64,000 bases of DNA, from positions 239,328-303,327 of the forward strand of contig NZ_JAUSRE010000003.1 of assembly GCF_030811655.1 (NCBI RefSeq), in the 5' to 3' direction. The notes beneath the pieces were generated by a model. It searched no databases and was not told the DNA's origin. It saw only the letters and a list, made by a program, of their open reading frames with translations. Shown here piece by piece: positions 34,789-43,088 of the stretch. Position numbers and translations under genes: made by a program. Source of the DNA: Pseudarthrobacter enclensis (GTDB lineage: Bacteria; Actinomycetota; Actinomycetes; Actinomycetales; Micrococcaceae). Numbering within the stretch: position 1 is the stretch's first letter; every line of letters begins with the position of its first letter.

Positions 34789-35439
34789 ATGGGTTCACAA
34801 AGCAGGCCGCAGGAAATCCACCGACCCCGCGTGCGGATGTGCGTCCTTGCCGCGTCCCTCATGCTGGTCCTGTCCGGTTGCGCCGCGGCTGCCAGTGAAG
34901 GGCCGGTATCCCGGAGCCCTGAGGCGGGTACGTCCGCTTCGCCGGATGCCTCTGCCGGCGCCGGCGTCTCTGCACCACGACCGGCTGGGCAAACCGCCGC
35001 TGCTGTGCCGGAAGGCCCCTCGGCGGCCGCGACGATGGTGTGCGGGGACGAGACGCGGGCGAACATCGTCCGGATCCTGTCCCTCCCTTCCGATCCGGTC
35101 ACGACAAATTCCTGGACGGACAGGCTCTACACCTGCACCTATGGCCTGCCCGCAGGCCCGCTGGTACTCAGCGTCAAGGAAGCCTCCGATCCGCAGGCTG
35201 CCCATGCCTATTTCGAGGGGCTGCAACAAAAAACCGTCGGGGCGGTTCCCATTGAAGGGATGGCAAACCTGGGCTTTCCGGCGTTTCAAACACCTGCTTC
35301 CGCGGTCTTCGTAAAAGACAACTTCGTCCTTACCGTCGACGCGGCCGCTCTTCCCGGCGCGCTGGGCCCCCATGACGTGTCCCGGGATGCTTTGGCTTAC
35401 CAGATAGCCACAGCCGTGCTGGCCTGCTGGTCCGAATAG
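34789..35439 (+). CDS. Putative lipoprotein
   Basis: A 216-residue exported protein. The signal peptide ends in the lipobox LSGC at about residue 33, so it should be lipidated by Lgt and anchored outside the membrane. A low-complexity Ala/Ser/Pro linker follows to about residue 80. The folded domain has three cysteines (MVCGDE, YTCTYGL, LACWSE) and a DUF-like alpha/beta pattern. It is not recognisable by family. It lies between a cation exchanger and the surface-protein cluster but shares no overlap with them. Confidence 0.82.
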   Translation: MGSQSRPQEIHRPRVRMCVLAASLMLVLSGCAAAASEGPVSRSPEAGTSASPDASAGAGVSAPRPAGQTAAAVPEGPSAAATMVCGDETRANIVRILSLPSDPVTTNSWTDRLYTCTYGLPAGPLVLSVKEASDPQAAHAYFEGLQQKTVGAVPIEGMANLGFPAFQTPASAVFVKDNFVLTVDAAALPGALGPHDVSRDALAYQIATAVLACWSE

Positions 35440-35572
35440 GAGGGCACGGCCCGTGGGAAACAGTTTTCCGTCCACCCCGCCCATCCGTGATGTGGAGCAC
35501 AACGAACCCTTAGTGTCACCATCATGGACGTGCCCATCAGGGGAGCGCCCATTTCCAACGGAGGAAAATGCC

Positions 35573-36325
35573 ATGAAGAAATCCGCTTTCCTGATCGCCC
35601 CGGCCCTTGCCTTGGGCGCCCTCGCACTCTCCACCAGTCCCGCACTCGCCGCTGACAGCAACACGATGTACCAGGCCAACCTCGCCGCGATCAACGGCAG
35701 CAACGCCTCCGGATCCGTGATGATCACCGTCAACGGCGACCAAGCCACCGTCACAGAGAAGGTCTCCGGGCTCGCTGCCATGTTCAACGGCAGCCCGTAC
35801 CCCCACGTCCAGCACATCCACATCGGCGCCCAGGGCACCTGCCCGGACATGTCCGCCGACACCAGCAAAGACGGCGTGATCAGCACCACCGAAGGTGCCC
35901 CGTTCTACGGCGGCATCGGCGCCACCCTCTCCACCAGCGGGGACACCAGCCCCGCGGCCGGCACCGATCTGAAAGTCGCACCCTCGGGCGCCTCCTACAC
36001 CTACAACCGGACCTTCACCCTGGACGCGAAGACCGCTGATTCGCTCAAGGCCGGGACCGCCGTCGTAGTTGTCCATGGCCTGGACCCCGCCACCCTGCCC
36101 GCGGCAGCCCAGAAGGAGCCCAGCGACCTGGTGCCGTCCCTGCCCCTCGCGGCCACATCACCGGCGCTGTGCGGAAGCCTGAAGGCCATGCCCGCTGGAG
36201 CGCCCGGCACCGGCATCACCACCCCTGCCCCGGCAGGACCTGACCTGGGCCTGCTCGCTGCCGGCGGCGGCCTGGTCCTGGCAGCCGGGGGTGCCTACGC
36301 CCTCCGCCGCAAGATGGCAGCGTAA
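35573..36325 (+). CDS. CHRD-like exported surface protein, candidate sortase substrate
   Basis: A 250-residue protein. A signal peptide (MKKSAFLIAPALALGALALS, cut near ALA-AD) is followed by a CHRD-like beta domain with HVQHIHIGAQGTCP and VVVVHGLDPATLP. The C-terminus is a Pro/Ala/Gly spacer, then a hydrophobic helix, then RRKMAA, exactly the shape of a cell-wall sorting signal, yet it lacks a canonical LPxTG; the nearest stretch is TPAPAGPDL. GGAGG precedes the ATG. A class F sortase gene begins 36 bases downstream. Confidence 0.85.
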   Translation: MKKSAFLIAPALALGALALSTSPALAADSNTMYQANLAAINGSNASGSVMITVNGDQATVTEKVSGLAAMFNGSPYPHVQHIHIGAQGTCPDMSADTSKDGVISTTEGAPFYGGIGATLSTSGDTSPAAGTDLKVAPSGASYTYNRTFTLDAKTADSLKAGTAVVVVHGLDPATLPAAAQKEPSDLVPSLPLAATSPALCGSLKAMPAGAPGTGITTPAPAGPDLGLLAAGGGLVLAAGGAYALRRKMAA

Positions 36326-36361
36326 CGCCTGGTCAAGGGCCACGGGACAAGCAGGGATCTG

Positions 36362-37090
36362 ATGGGATCTGAAAACAGCAGCCGCCGCGGACGCACCATC
36401 GCGTCCGCGGCGGCTGCGCTGCTCCTGGCCGGCGGCATCACCACCATCGGTCTCGGCCTCCATGCCGAACCTCCCGGCGCTGATGGAGCCACCGCCTCGA
36501 ACGCACCGGCGGTGGCTGCATCAGGCGCGGTCACCAGTTCTGCCCCACCTCCCTCAACCGACCCGGTCACTGCACCGCCTCTCCGGCCGTCCGCGGCCGT
36601 TCCTCCCGCTCCGGACGCCGCGCTGCCCGCCTCCGTGCCGGTCCGGGTGGAAGTTCCCGCCATCGGCGTTGACGCGGCCGTGACTCCCCTGGGGAAGCAA
36701 GCCAACGGCGAAGTGCAGACCCCGTCCGGGGAACCCGGGTCCCCCGCCGGCTGGTACCAGGACTCGCCCACCCCTGGCCAGACGGGGTCTGCGGTGATCC
36801 TGGGCCACGTCAACAGCACCACCAGCGATATTGGCCTGTTCTATCGGCTCCACGAGCTCACCGCCGGCCAGAACATCACCGTCACCCGTGCGGACCATAC
36901 CGCCGCCGTGTTCACCGTGGACAGGGTGGACATCTACCACAAATCAGCGTTTCCCACGGTGGAGGTCTATCAGAACGCGGACCGCCCGGAGGTCCGCCTG
37001 ATCACCTGCGGCGGCTATGATCCGGCCAGCCGGGAGTACCTGGACAATACCGTTGTCTACGCCCACCTCACCTCCAGCCACCCCGCCTAA
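36362..37090 (+). CDS. Class F sortase
   Basis: A 242-residue protein with an N-terminal signal anchor and a Pro/Ala/Ser-rich stalk to about residue 90, then the sortase domain. The catalytic residues are visible: His in VILGHVNS, Cys in LITCGGYD and the following Arg in SREYLDN. It lies directly downstream of a CHRD-like protein with a sorting-type C-terminus. Class F sortases in actinobacteria anchor surface proteins to the wall. The pair therefore looks like an enzyme and its dedicated substrate. Confidence 0.92.
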   Translation: MGSENSSRRGRTIASAAAALLLAGGITTIGLGLHAEPPGADGATASNAPAVAASGAVTSSAPPPSTDPVTAPPLRPSAAVPPAPDAALPASVPVRVEVPAIGVDAAVTPLGKQANGEVQTPSGEPGSPAGWYQDSPTPGQTGSAVILGHVNSTTSDIGLFYRLHELTAGQNITVTRADHTAAVFTVDRVDIYHKSAFPTVEVYQNADRPEVRLITCGGYDPASREYLDNTVVYAHLTSSHPA

Positions 37091-37151
37091 AACCGGCACC
37101 TCCGCCCTCGTTTTGCCCAGAGGCCGCGTCCGCTCCCTGAAAGGGAACACC

Positions 37152-37625
37152 ATGAAGACGATAAAGACTCCGCAACGCCTGGCCATTGCCCTGATCGGTG
37201 CGGCCACCTTCATCGGAGCCGCGGCCTGCGGGACCACCGGCAGCGGGTCCAGCCCATCATCAGATTCTCCGGCGTCGATGGCGTCCCCGTCCGCATCCAT
37301 GGAGGGCATGCCAGGTTCACCCATGGCATCGTCCATGGGAACCACGATGGGAGGATCATCGGCGTCGCCTGGAATGAGCGCTGGCCTGACGATCCATATC
37401 AAGTCTTTCGCTTACACCGGCCCGGACGGCGTCCCTGCCGGGGCGACAGTGACGGTCATGAACATGGACAACGAAGCCCACACTGTGACCGCTGACGACG
37501 GTTCCTTCAACGTCGTCGTCAAACCCGGTAGCAGCGCCACGTTCCGCGCCCCGGCCAAGGCTGGCACCTACCCGTACCACTGCACCTACCACTCCAACAT
37601 GCACGGAACCCTGGCCGTCACGTGA
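37152..37625 (+). CDS. Cupredoxin-domain lipoprotein
   Basis: A 157-residue protein. The signal peptide ends in the lipobox AAAC at about residue 25. A Ser/Met-rich linker (MEGMPGSPMASSMGTTMG), itself a likely copper-binding tract, precedes a plastocyanin-like domain with the type-1 copper ligands His in NEAHTVT and Cys, His and Met in YHCTYHSNMHG. It should be an extracellular copper-binding electron carrier. It follows the sortase in the same direction with a 61-base gap. Confidence 0.9.
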   Translation: MKTIKTPQRLAIALIGAATFIGAAACGTTGSGSSPSSDSPASMASPSASMEGMPGSPMASSMGTTMGGSSASPGMSAGLTIHIKSFAYTGPDGVPAGATVTVMNMDNEAHTVTADDGSFNVVVKPGSSATFRAPAKAGTYPYHCTYHSNMHGTLAVT

Positions 37626-37684
37626 GCCAGGCAGTGCGGCGCACTCTACCCCCACTACTGTGACAACAGCGGCGGTAAAATAAT

Positions 37685-38053
37685 GTGGTGTTCGGTATCG
37701 ACGCCGAAAAGCTATTCGTCCTCCTCATCATCGGCGCCTTGGTGCTGGGGCCCGACAAACTGCCGGAATATGCTGCCAAGTTCGGCCACCTGGTCAGGGA
37801 AGTGCGCCGCATGGCCGCTGGCGCCCAGGAACAGCTCCGCGATGAACTCGGCCCTGACTTCGACGACATCGACTGGAAAAAGCTCGACCCGCGCCAGTAC
37901 GATCCGCGCCGGATCCTCCGCGACGCAATCCTGGACAGCCCTGCCGGCCCTCACCCGGGCACCACCGCAGACAAACCCGCCGCCACCGAGGTTTCGTCCC
38001 CGCCGCGCAACCCTTTGCCCGGGCAGGCACCCTTCGACTCGGAAGCTACATAA
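37685..38053 (+). CDS. tatB: Twin-arginine translocase TatB-like protein
   Basis: A 122-residue protein. One N-terminal helix (KLFVLLIIGALVLGPDKLPE) is followed by an amphipathic helix (YAAKFGHLVREVRRMAAGAQ) and a flexible C-terminal tail. The GPDKLPE hinge is the hallmark of TatA/TatB. TatB recruits folded precursors to the Tat pore. It begins with tandem GTG codons. TatA and TatC are not adjacent. The short length and its place next to exported proteins fit a TatB paralogue; TatA cannot be excluded. Confidence 0.85.
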   Translation: MVFGIDAEKLFVLLIIGALVLGPDKLPEYAAKFGHLVREVRRMAAGAQEQLRDELGPDFDDIDWKKLDPRQYDPRRILRDAILDSPAGPHPGTTADKPAATEVSSPPRNPLPGQAPFDSEAT

Positions 38054-38071
38054 TCTGCCCCCCTCAGGACC

Positions 38072-39328
38072 TCACCCCTTGGTCCGGGACGAGTTTCGTT
38101 TGGGCGGGAGCAGGCGGAACCGCTTGGCCTGGGGTCCGGATAACGACGGCGCTGCTGCGGGTGGGCGGGTGATGGCCAGGATCACGCCGATTCCTGCGAG
38201 GGAGGAAACCATCGCTGAACCACCGTAGGAGATGAAGGGCAGGGGAACACCGATCACGGGCAGCAGGCCAGTGACCATGGACATGTTCAGGACTGCCTGG
38301 CCGATAATCCAGGCGATGATGCTGCAGGCCACGATCCGGGAAAAGGTGTCCCTGCTGCCCGCAATTGTCTTAACGACGGCGACGGCCAGGACGGCGAACA
38401 GGGCCAGGACCAGCAGGGTGCCGGCAAGGCCCAGCTCCTCCCCAAGGATGGTGAAGATGAAGTCGTTGTGCGCTTCCGGTATCCAGTTCCATTTCTGGCG
38501 GCTCTGGCCCAGCCCGACGCCGAACCATCGACCGGATGCCAAGGCGTAGAGTCCGTTTGTGGCCTGGTACCCCACGCCCTGGGTGTCGTCACCGGAGCCT
38601 GCGCCCAACCAGCTGAAGATCCGGCCCATGCGGTTGCCGCTGCTGGCTGCCAGCAGCACGGCAGCCACCGCGCATATCAGTGCCGCCACGGAAAAAACCT
38701 TCATGCGGACCCCGCCGAAGAACATGGTGGCGGCAAGGATCATCATGATGATGAGGGTGGTTCCCAGGTCGTGGCCCAGGGCCACCACCGCCATGATCAC
38801 GGCGCCTGCGGGCAGCAGCGGGATGACCGCGTGCTTCCACTGCCCGAGCAGGGCCTGCTTCCGGTCCAAAATTCCGGCCGCCCAGACGATCAGCGCAAGT
38901 TTGGCGAATTCGGAGGGCTGGGCGCTGAAGCCTCCCACTCCTATCCAGTTCCGGTTGCCGTTAACGGTCATGCCCAGCGGGGTGAACACGAGTATCAGGG
39001 CGAGGATCGCTCCGATGAGCAGCGGCCATCCAAGCTTCCGGATACGGTCCACCGGCAACCGGGCCAGCACCAGCATGATCGCTACGCCCGCTATGGTCCA
39101 CACGCCCTGCCTCAGCGGCAGGTCATAGGGATTGTTTCCGGCCGCCACGGATTCCACGGACGACGCCGATGCCACCTCCACGAGGCCGATGGCCGACAAA
39201 CTAAGGACGGAGGCCAGGATCAGGGGCCGCAACCGTCCCGGGGAGTCATCCTCAAACCAGACTGCCAGTTTCCCCAGCCGTCCCCTGACGTTCCTGACGG
39301 GGCGGAGGTGCTTTTGTCCAACGGGCAT
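38072..39328 (-). CDS. FtsW/RodA/SpoVE-family protein, paralogue 2
   Basis: A 418-residue SEDS-family membrane protein with ten helices and the same signatures as the gene at 5360: NGNRNW, QPSEFAKL, GQSRQKWNWIPEAHND and PFISYGGSAMVSSL. Long stretches are identical between the two, and the divergence is spread out rather than clustered, so this is an old tandem-type duplication rather than a recent copy. The ATG at 39328 follows GAGGAATG. It diverges from a third SEDS gene. Its role beside the canonical division FtsW is unknown. Confidence 0.92.
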   Translation of the reverse strand: MPVGQKHLRPVRNVRGRLGKLAVWFEDDSPGRLRPLILASVLSLSAIGLVEVASASSVESVAAGNNPYDLPLRQGVWTIAGVAIMLVLARLPVDRIRKLGWPLLIGAILALILVFTPLGMTVNGNRNWIGVGGFSAQPSEFAKLALIVWAAGILDRKQALLGQWKHAVIPLLPAGAVIMAVVALGHDLGTTLIIMMILAATMFFGGVRMKVFSVAALICAVAAVLLAASSGNRMGRIFSWLGAGSGDDTQGVGYQATNGLYALASGRWFGVGLGQSRQKWNWIPEAHNDFIFTILGEELGLAGTLLVLALFAVLAVAVVKTIAGSRDTFSRIVACSIIAWIIGQAVLNMSMVTGLLPVIGVPLPFISYGGSAMVSSLAGIGVILAITRPPAAAPSLSGPQAKRFRLLPPKRNSSRTKG

Positions 39329-39562
39329 GGTGTCATTCCTCAAGCGTGGATTCCGGCTTTCCCCTGGGGCCCTGAGCGCGGAACGTACTCCGACCGCCAG
39401 TCACACTACGGCCGGCGGCCCGGGAACCGGAGGCGTGACGCACCGCGGGCGTGCAATTCACAGGTCTTTTTTCGGTTATTCCACGCTTTTTCCCAGACTG
39501 CGGGCGTGAAGTGAACAATTGGTTCCCGTGTGCCGTGCAAGGCCAGAACCACCCCGGGATCT

Positions 39563-41008
39563 ATGAGAAGAGAGCAAGCATTGAGCGGTGGCCAGTCTGG
39601 GAACGCAGCCCGTAGCCGGGACGTAGAGGCACTGCTCCTGGTGCTTGCCTTGATGATCGGTGCGGGGGCGAGTGCAACAGTTTCCCTGGACAGGCATCAG
39701 CCGCTGGGGCAGGACTTCTGGATCCAGGTTGCCATCCAGGCCGTCCTCGCGGCCGGAATCCACACAATTCTGCGGCTGCGCGCCAAATACGCGGACCCGC
39801 TGATCCTCCCCATCGTGGTGGCTTTGAACGGGGTGGGTATCGCCGCCATCCAAAGCCTTGACCAGGCAGCCGGAAGCGACGCCGGCACGAACCAGCTCAG
39901 GTGGACGGGGCTTTCGATGCTGGTCGCGGCCCTCGTGGTGTGGTTCCTGCGGGACCACCGGAAGCTGGGCCGGTACACCTTCATCGCGCTGGCCGTGAGC
40001 GTCCTCCTGCTGGTCCTGCCGCTCGTGCCCGGGATTTCCGCCGGCGACATCAACGGTGCCAGCGTGTGGATCCGGCTTGGTCCCATGACATTCCAGCCCG
40101 GCGAAATCGCGAAGATCACGCTGGCGGTGTTCTTCGCCGGCTACCTGTCCACCCACCGGGACTTGATCCTGCTCGCCGGCCGGAAGATCGGGCCCCTGCA
40201 GTTCCCCCGGGTGAAGGATCTGGGGCCGATGGTGACCGCCTGGGCCGCGGCCGTGGGTCTGCTGGTCTTCCAGCACGATCTGGGCATGTCCGTCCTGTTC
40301 TTCGGACTGTTCATGGTCATGATCTACGTCGCCACCAGCCGCGTCACCTGGCTCGGGCTCGGCCTTGTCCTGATGGCCGCCGGCATGTACGGAGCTGCGA
40401 AGATCTTCCCGCACGTCGCGCTGCGCATCGATGCCTGGCAGAACGCGTTTGATCCTGCCGTGTACGGGCGCTTCCCCGGGGGAAGTTCCCAGGTAGTCCA
40501 AGGCCTGTTCGGCATGGCCTCGGGCGGCCTGGTAGGTGAGGGACTGGGCCTGGGCAGGCCGGACCTTGTGCCGTTTGCCAACAGCGACATGATCGTGGCA
40601 TCACTGGGTGAAGGGCTGGGCGTGATCGGACTTTTCGCTATCGTGCTGCTCTACCTGTTGCTGTTCACCCGCGGGTTCCGCGCAGCGCTGGGAACAAAGG
40701 ACGCGTTCGGAAAGCTGCTGGCCTGCGGACTGTCATTCGCCATGGCGCTGCAGTGCTTCATCATTATTGCCGGGGTGACCCGCCTGATCCCGCTCACGGG
40801 TCTGACCACTCCCTTCCTCTCGGCCGGCGGGTCCTCCCTGCTGGCCAACTGGGTCATCGTGGCGCTGCTGCTGGGCATCAGCCATTCGGCCCGGGAACCG
40901 GGGCCACAGGGAACCGGGTCAGCCCACGGGCATGCGGCTCTGCGCGCGCCTGAGCCGGTACTCGTGCCACGTAATCCACACGATGAAGATGTCAAACGCG
41001 GTGAGTAG
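39563..41008 (+). CDS. FtsW/RodA-family protein, paralogue 3
   Basis: About 481 residues with 12 or so helices, clearly SEDS-type but distant from the other two. It shows ISAGDINGASVWIRLGP and QPGEIAKITLAVFFAGYLS in the first half, and SDMIVASLGEGLGVIGL and TTPFLSAGGSSLLANW in the second. This resembles actinobacterial RodA or FtsW-like proteins acting with PBPs in elongation or division. The start is uncertain; ATG 39563 is a compromise between an upstream GTG (39530) and a later TTG. Its last 90 bases overlap the convergent DUF2127 gene. Confidence 0.88.
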   Translation: MRREQALSGGQSGNAARSRDVEALLLVLALMIGAGASATVSLDRHQPLGQDFWIQVAIQAVLAAGIHTILRLRAKYADPLILPIVVALNGVGIAAIQSLDQAAGSDAGTNQLRWTGLSMLVAALVVWFLRDHRKLGRYTFIALAVSVLLLVLPLVPGISAGDINGASVWIRLGPMTFQPGEIAKITLAVFFAGYLSTHRDLILLAGRKIGPLQFPRVKDLGPMVTAWAAAVGLLVFQHDLGMSVLFFGLFMVMIYVATSRVTWLGLGLVLMAAGMYGAAKIFPHVALRIDAWQNAFDPAVYGRFPGGSSQVVQGLFGMASGGLVGEGLGLGRPDLVPFANSDMIVASLGEGLGVIGLFAIVLLYLLLFTRGFRAALGTKDAFGKLLACGLSFAMALQCFIIIAGVTRLIPLTGLTTPFLSAGGSSLLANWVIVALLLGISHSAREPGPQGTGSAHGHAALRAPEPVLVPRNPHDEDVKRGE

Positions 41009-41416
41009 CACCATGCCCCATGAGAAGGCCACTGAAATCCTGTAGGCCTGGTACGCGATGAAAACGAGCAGGAAGGCAATCATCCACGGATAGGCCCAGA
41101 GCTTTTCCTTCAGGACAGCCCAGACCAGGACGATCTTCACCGCGCCGTGCAGAAGCAGGTAGACAGCGCCGAACAACGACGCCGACCCTGAGAGATTGGC
41201 GGTCAGGTGCAGCAGGCTGTTGGCAACGACGTCGTGCGGATCCTGGGCGAGTTCGTGCTGGGTAAGGAACCTCGCCAGGGCTCCGATCTGCTCTGGCGTG
41301 ACCAGCAGGAGAAGGAGGCCGCCGATCAGCTCCAGGACTCCGTCCAGCCCCTTGAGGATAAGGGAGACCCGGAAGGTCCTGTCGAGAGCGCCAGTTCCCG
41401 GCCGCGTTTTTTCCAT
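40919..41416 (-). CDS. DUF2127 membrane protein
   Basis: A 165-residue protein with four helices. It starts MEKTRPGTGALDRTFRVSLI and contains LKGLDGVLELIGGLLLLL, LHGAVKIVLVWAVLKEKLWA and the ending EYRLRR, the conserved features of DUF2127. Members are small membrane proteins of unknown function. Its 3' end overlaps 90 bases of the convergent SEDS gene. Both reading frames look genuine because each keeps its family's C-terminal pattern. Confidence 0.85.
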   Translation of the reverse strand: MEKTRPGTGALDRTFRVSLILKGLDGVLELIGGLLLLLVTPEQIGALARFLTQHELAQDPHDVVANSLLHLTANLSGSASLFGAVYLLLHGAVKIVLVWAVLKEKLWAYPWMIAFLLVFIAYQAYRISVAFSWGMVLLTAFDIFIVWITWHEYRLRRAQSRMPVG

Positions 41417-41530
41417 GGGCTTCCCTTCGACAATCCCTGCAGTCTATGTCGGTGACCGCGGGCCAAGCAGTGATGAGGCATGTTCCCAGCTTTTTCAGTG
41501 CCTGTGCTCAGGCCGCCTGCGTAAGATCCG

Positions 41531-42106
41531 GTGATGCATCCGAGCGAACACAATGACAGTGCCGAGCCATTGGACACAACGATCGTCAAGGGCGTCAACC
41601 GCCGCTCGGGCGCCGCCGTTGACGCCGGACTGCATGGGCTTTCCATCAGCGCCAACAAGAGCCTGCTGTGGCTGGCAGTGGCAGGTGCCATGGCCTTGCG
41701 CGGCGGGGTTTCGCGGAAGGCTGCCATGCGTGGGCTGGTGGCCCTCGCGGTGGCGTCGGCCGCAAACGGATCCCTCAAGCTTGTCCTTCCCTTCAGGACG
41801 CGGCCGCAGCAGCTGCCCGGGTTTCTGTCCTGGGCGCCCGAATACAGGGGATCGTCTTTGCCCTCGGGCCATTCAGCGGCTGCGGCAGCCTTTGCCGGCG
41901 GCGTGACCATGGTCAGCCCGGCTTTGGGCGCCGCCGTCATTCCCGTCGCCGCCGGGGTGGCCTATTCGCGGGTCCATATCGGGGCGCACTGGCCCTCTGA
42001 TGTCATCCTGGGGACCGCCGTCGGAATCGGATCAGCCCTGGTGAGCCGGAATTGGCCCATCTGGAATTCGCCCTCCATTTCTCTTCCTGACACCCGGCGT
42101 ATATAG
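41531..42106 (+). CDS. PAP2-family phosphatase
   Basis: A 191-residue membrane protein. All three phosphatase motifs are present: KLVLPFRTRP near residue 85, PSGHSA near 115 and SRVHIGAHWPSDVILG near 150. Such enzymes dephosphorylate phosphatidic acid, undecaprenyl pyrophosphate or similar lipids. It is followed nine bases later by UppP, so both may recycle the undecaprenyl carrier used for wall and polymer synthesis. Confidence 0.93.
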   Translation: MMHPSEHNDSAEPLDTTIVKGVNRRSGAAVDAGLHGLSISANKSLLWLAVAGAMALRGGVSRKAAMRGLVALAVASAANGSLKLVLPFRTRPQQLPGFLSWAPEYRGSSLPSGHSAAAAAFAGGVTMVSPALGAAVIPVAAGVAYSRVHIGAHWPSDVILGTAVGIGSALVSRNWPIWNSPSISLPDTRRI

Positions 42107-42115
42107 GCTCGGTCC

Positions 42116-43054
42116 ATGCTAAATATGATCCAGGCTGCCGTCCTGGGCTTTCTCCAGGGGCTTACCGAGCTTTTTCCCATCTCGAGCTTGGGCCACAGCG
42201 TTATTCTCCCGAAGGTGTTCGGGTGGAATCTCGACCAGAACTCCGGCGCCTTCCTGACGTTCCTCATTGCCACCCACCTGGCCACAGCCATTGTCTTGTT
42301 CATCTTCTTCCTTAAGGACTGGATTGAGATCTTCAAGGGCCTGGCCCGGTCTGTGCGCGCCAGGAAGATCAGCCCAACGGACACGTACGCCAAACTCGGC
42401 TGGCTCCTCGTCGTCGGTACGATCCCGGCCGGAATCCTCGGCCTCGCCCTGGAAAAACCGATCCGTTCACTGTTCGCCTCGCCACTGACCGCAGCCGGCT
42501 TCCTGATCCTGAACGGTCTTGTCCTGTTCACGGCCGAGCGGCTTCGGAGCCGGGAGCGGCAACGGGTCGAGGCTCTTTCCGCTACCGCCCAGACCAGGCC
42601 GCACGGCGTACGGGAACCACGGGAACCGGCAGCGGACGCTTCGCACTCCGACGCCGGGATTGCAACAGCGCTCTCCTGGAAACAGGCCCTGGGCATCGGC
42701 GCGGCGCAGGCGGCGGCCCTCGTGCCAGGCATCTCCAGGTCCGGCTCCTCCATGGTGGGAGGCCTTTTGTCCGGGCTGAACAACGAGGACGCCGCCCGGT
42801 TCAGCTTCCTGCTGGCCACCCCGGTGATTGGCGCAGCAGCGGTCCTCAAGCTCCCCGAGCTGCTCAGCCCCGCTATGGCCGATCAGCGGGGCGTCTTCCT
42901 CGTCGGAGCGCTTTGCTCCGCGGTCGCCGCCTGGTTCGCCACCAAATTCCTGCTCAGGTTCTTCGAGACCAAGACCCTGAAGCCTTTCGCCATCTATTGC
43001 GTCGTCGGCGGTGCCATCTACTTTGTGGCCATGCTGGTGATGGGACAGGGGTAA
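42116..43054 (+). CDS. uppP: Undecaprenyl-diphosphatase
   Basis: A 312-residue membrane enzyme (BacA family) with about eight helices. The catalytic signature LTELFPISSLGH at the N-terminus and PGISRSGSSMVGG near residue 205 are complete. Relative to shorter homologues it has an inserted hydrophilic loop of about 50 residues (RLRSRERQRVEALSATAQ) before the second motif. It removes a phosphate from undecaprenyl pyrophosphate, recycling the carrier for peptidoglycan and teichoic acid synthesis. Confidence 0.94.
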   Translation: MLNMIQAAVLGFLQGLTELFPISSLGHSVILPKVFGWNLDQNSGAFLTFLIATHLATAIVLFIFFLKDWIEIFKGLARSVRARKISPTDTYAKLGWLLVVGTIPAGILGLALEKPIRSLFASPLTAAGFLILNGLVLFTAERLRSRERQRVEALSATAQTRPHGVREPREPAADASHSDAGIATALSWKQALGIGAAQAAALVPGISRSGSSMVGGLLSGLNNEDAARFSFLLATPVIGAAAVLKLPELLSPAMADQRGVFLVGALCSAVAAWFATKFLLRFFETKTLKPFAIYCVVGGAIYFVAMLVMGQG

Positions 43055-43088
43055 TTGCAGGAAGCCCGGGGCGCGGCCGCGCCGCGGT

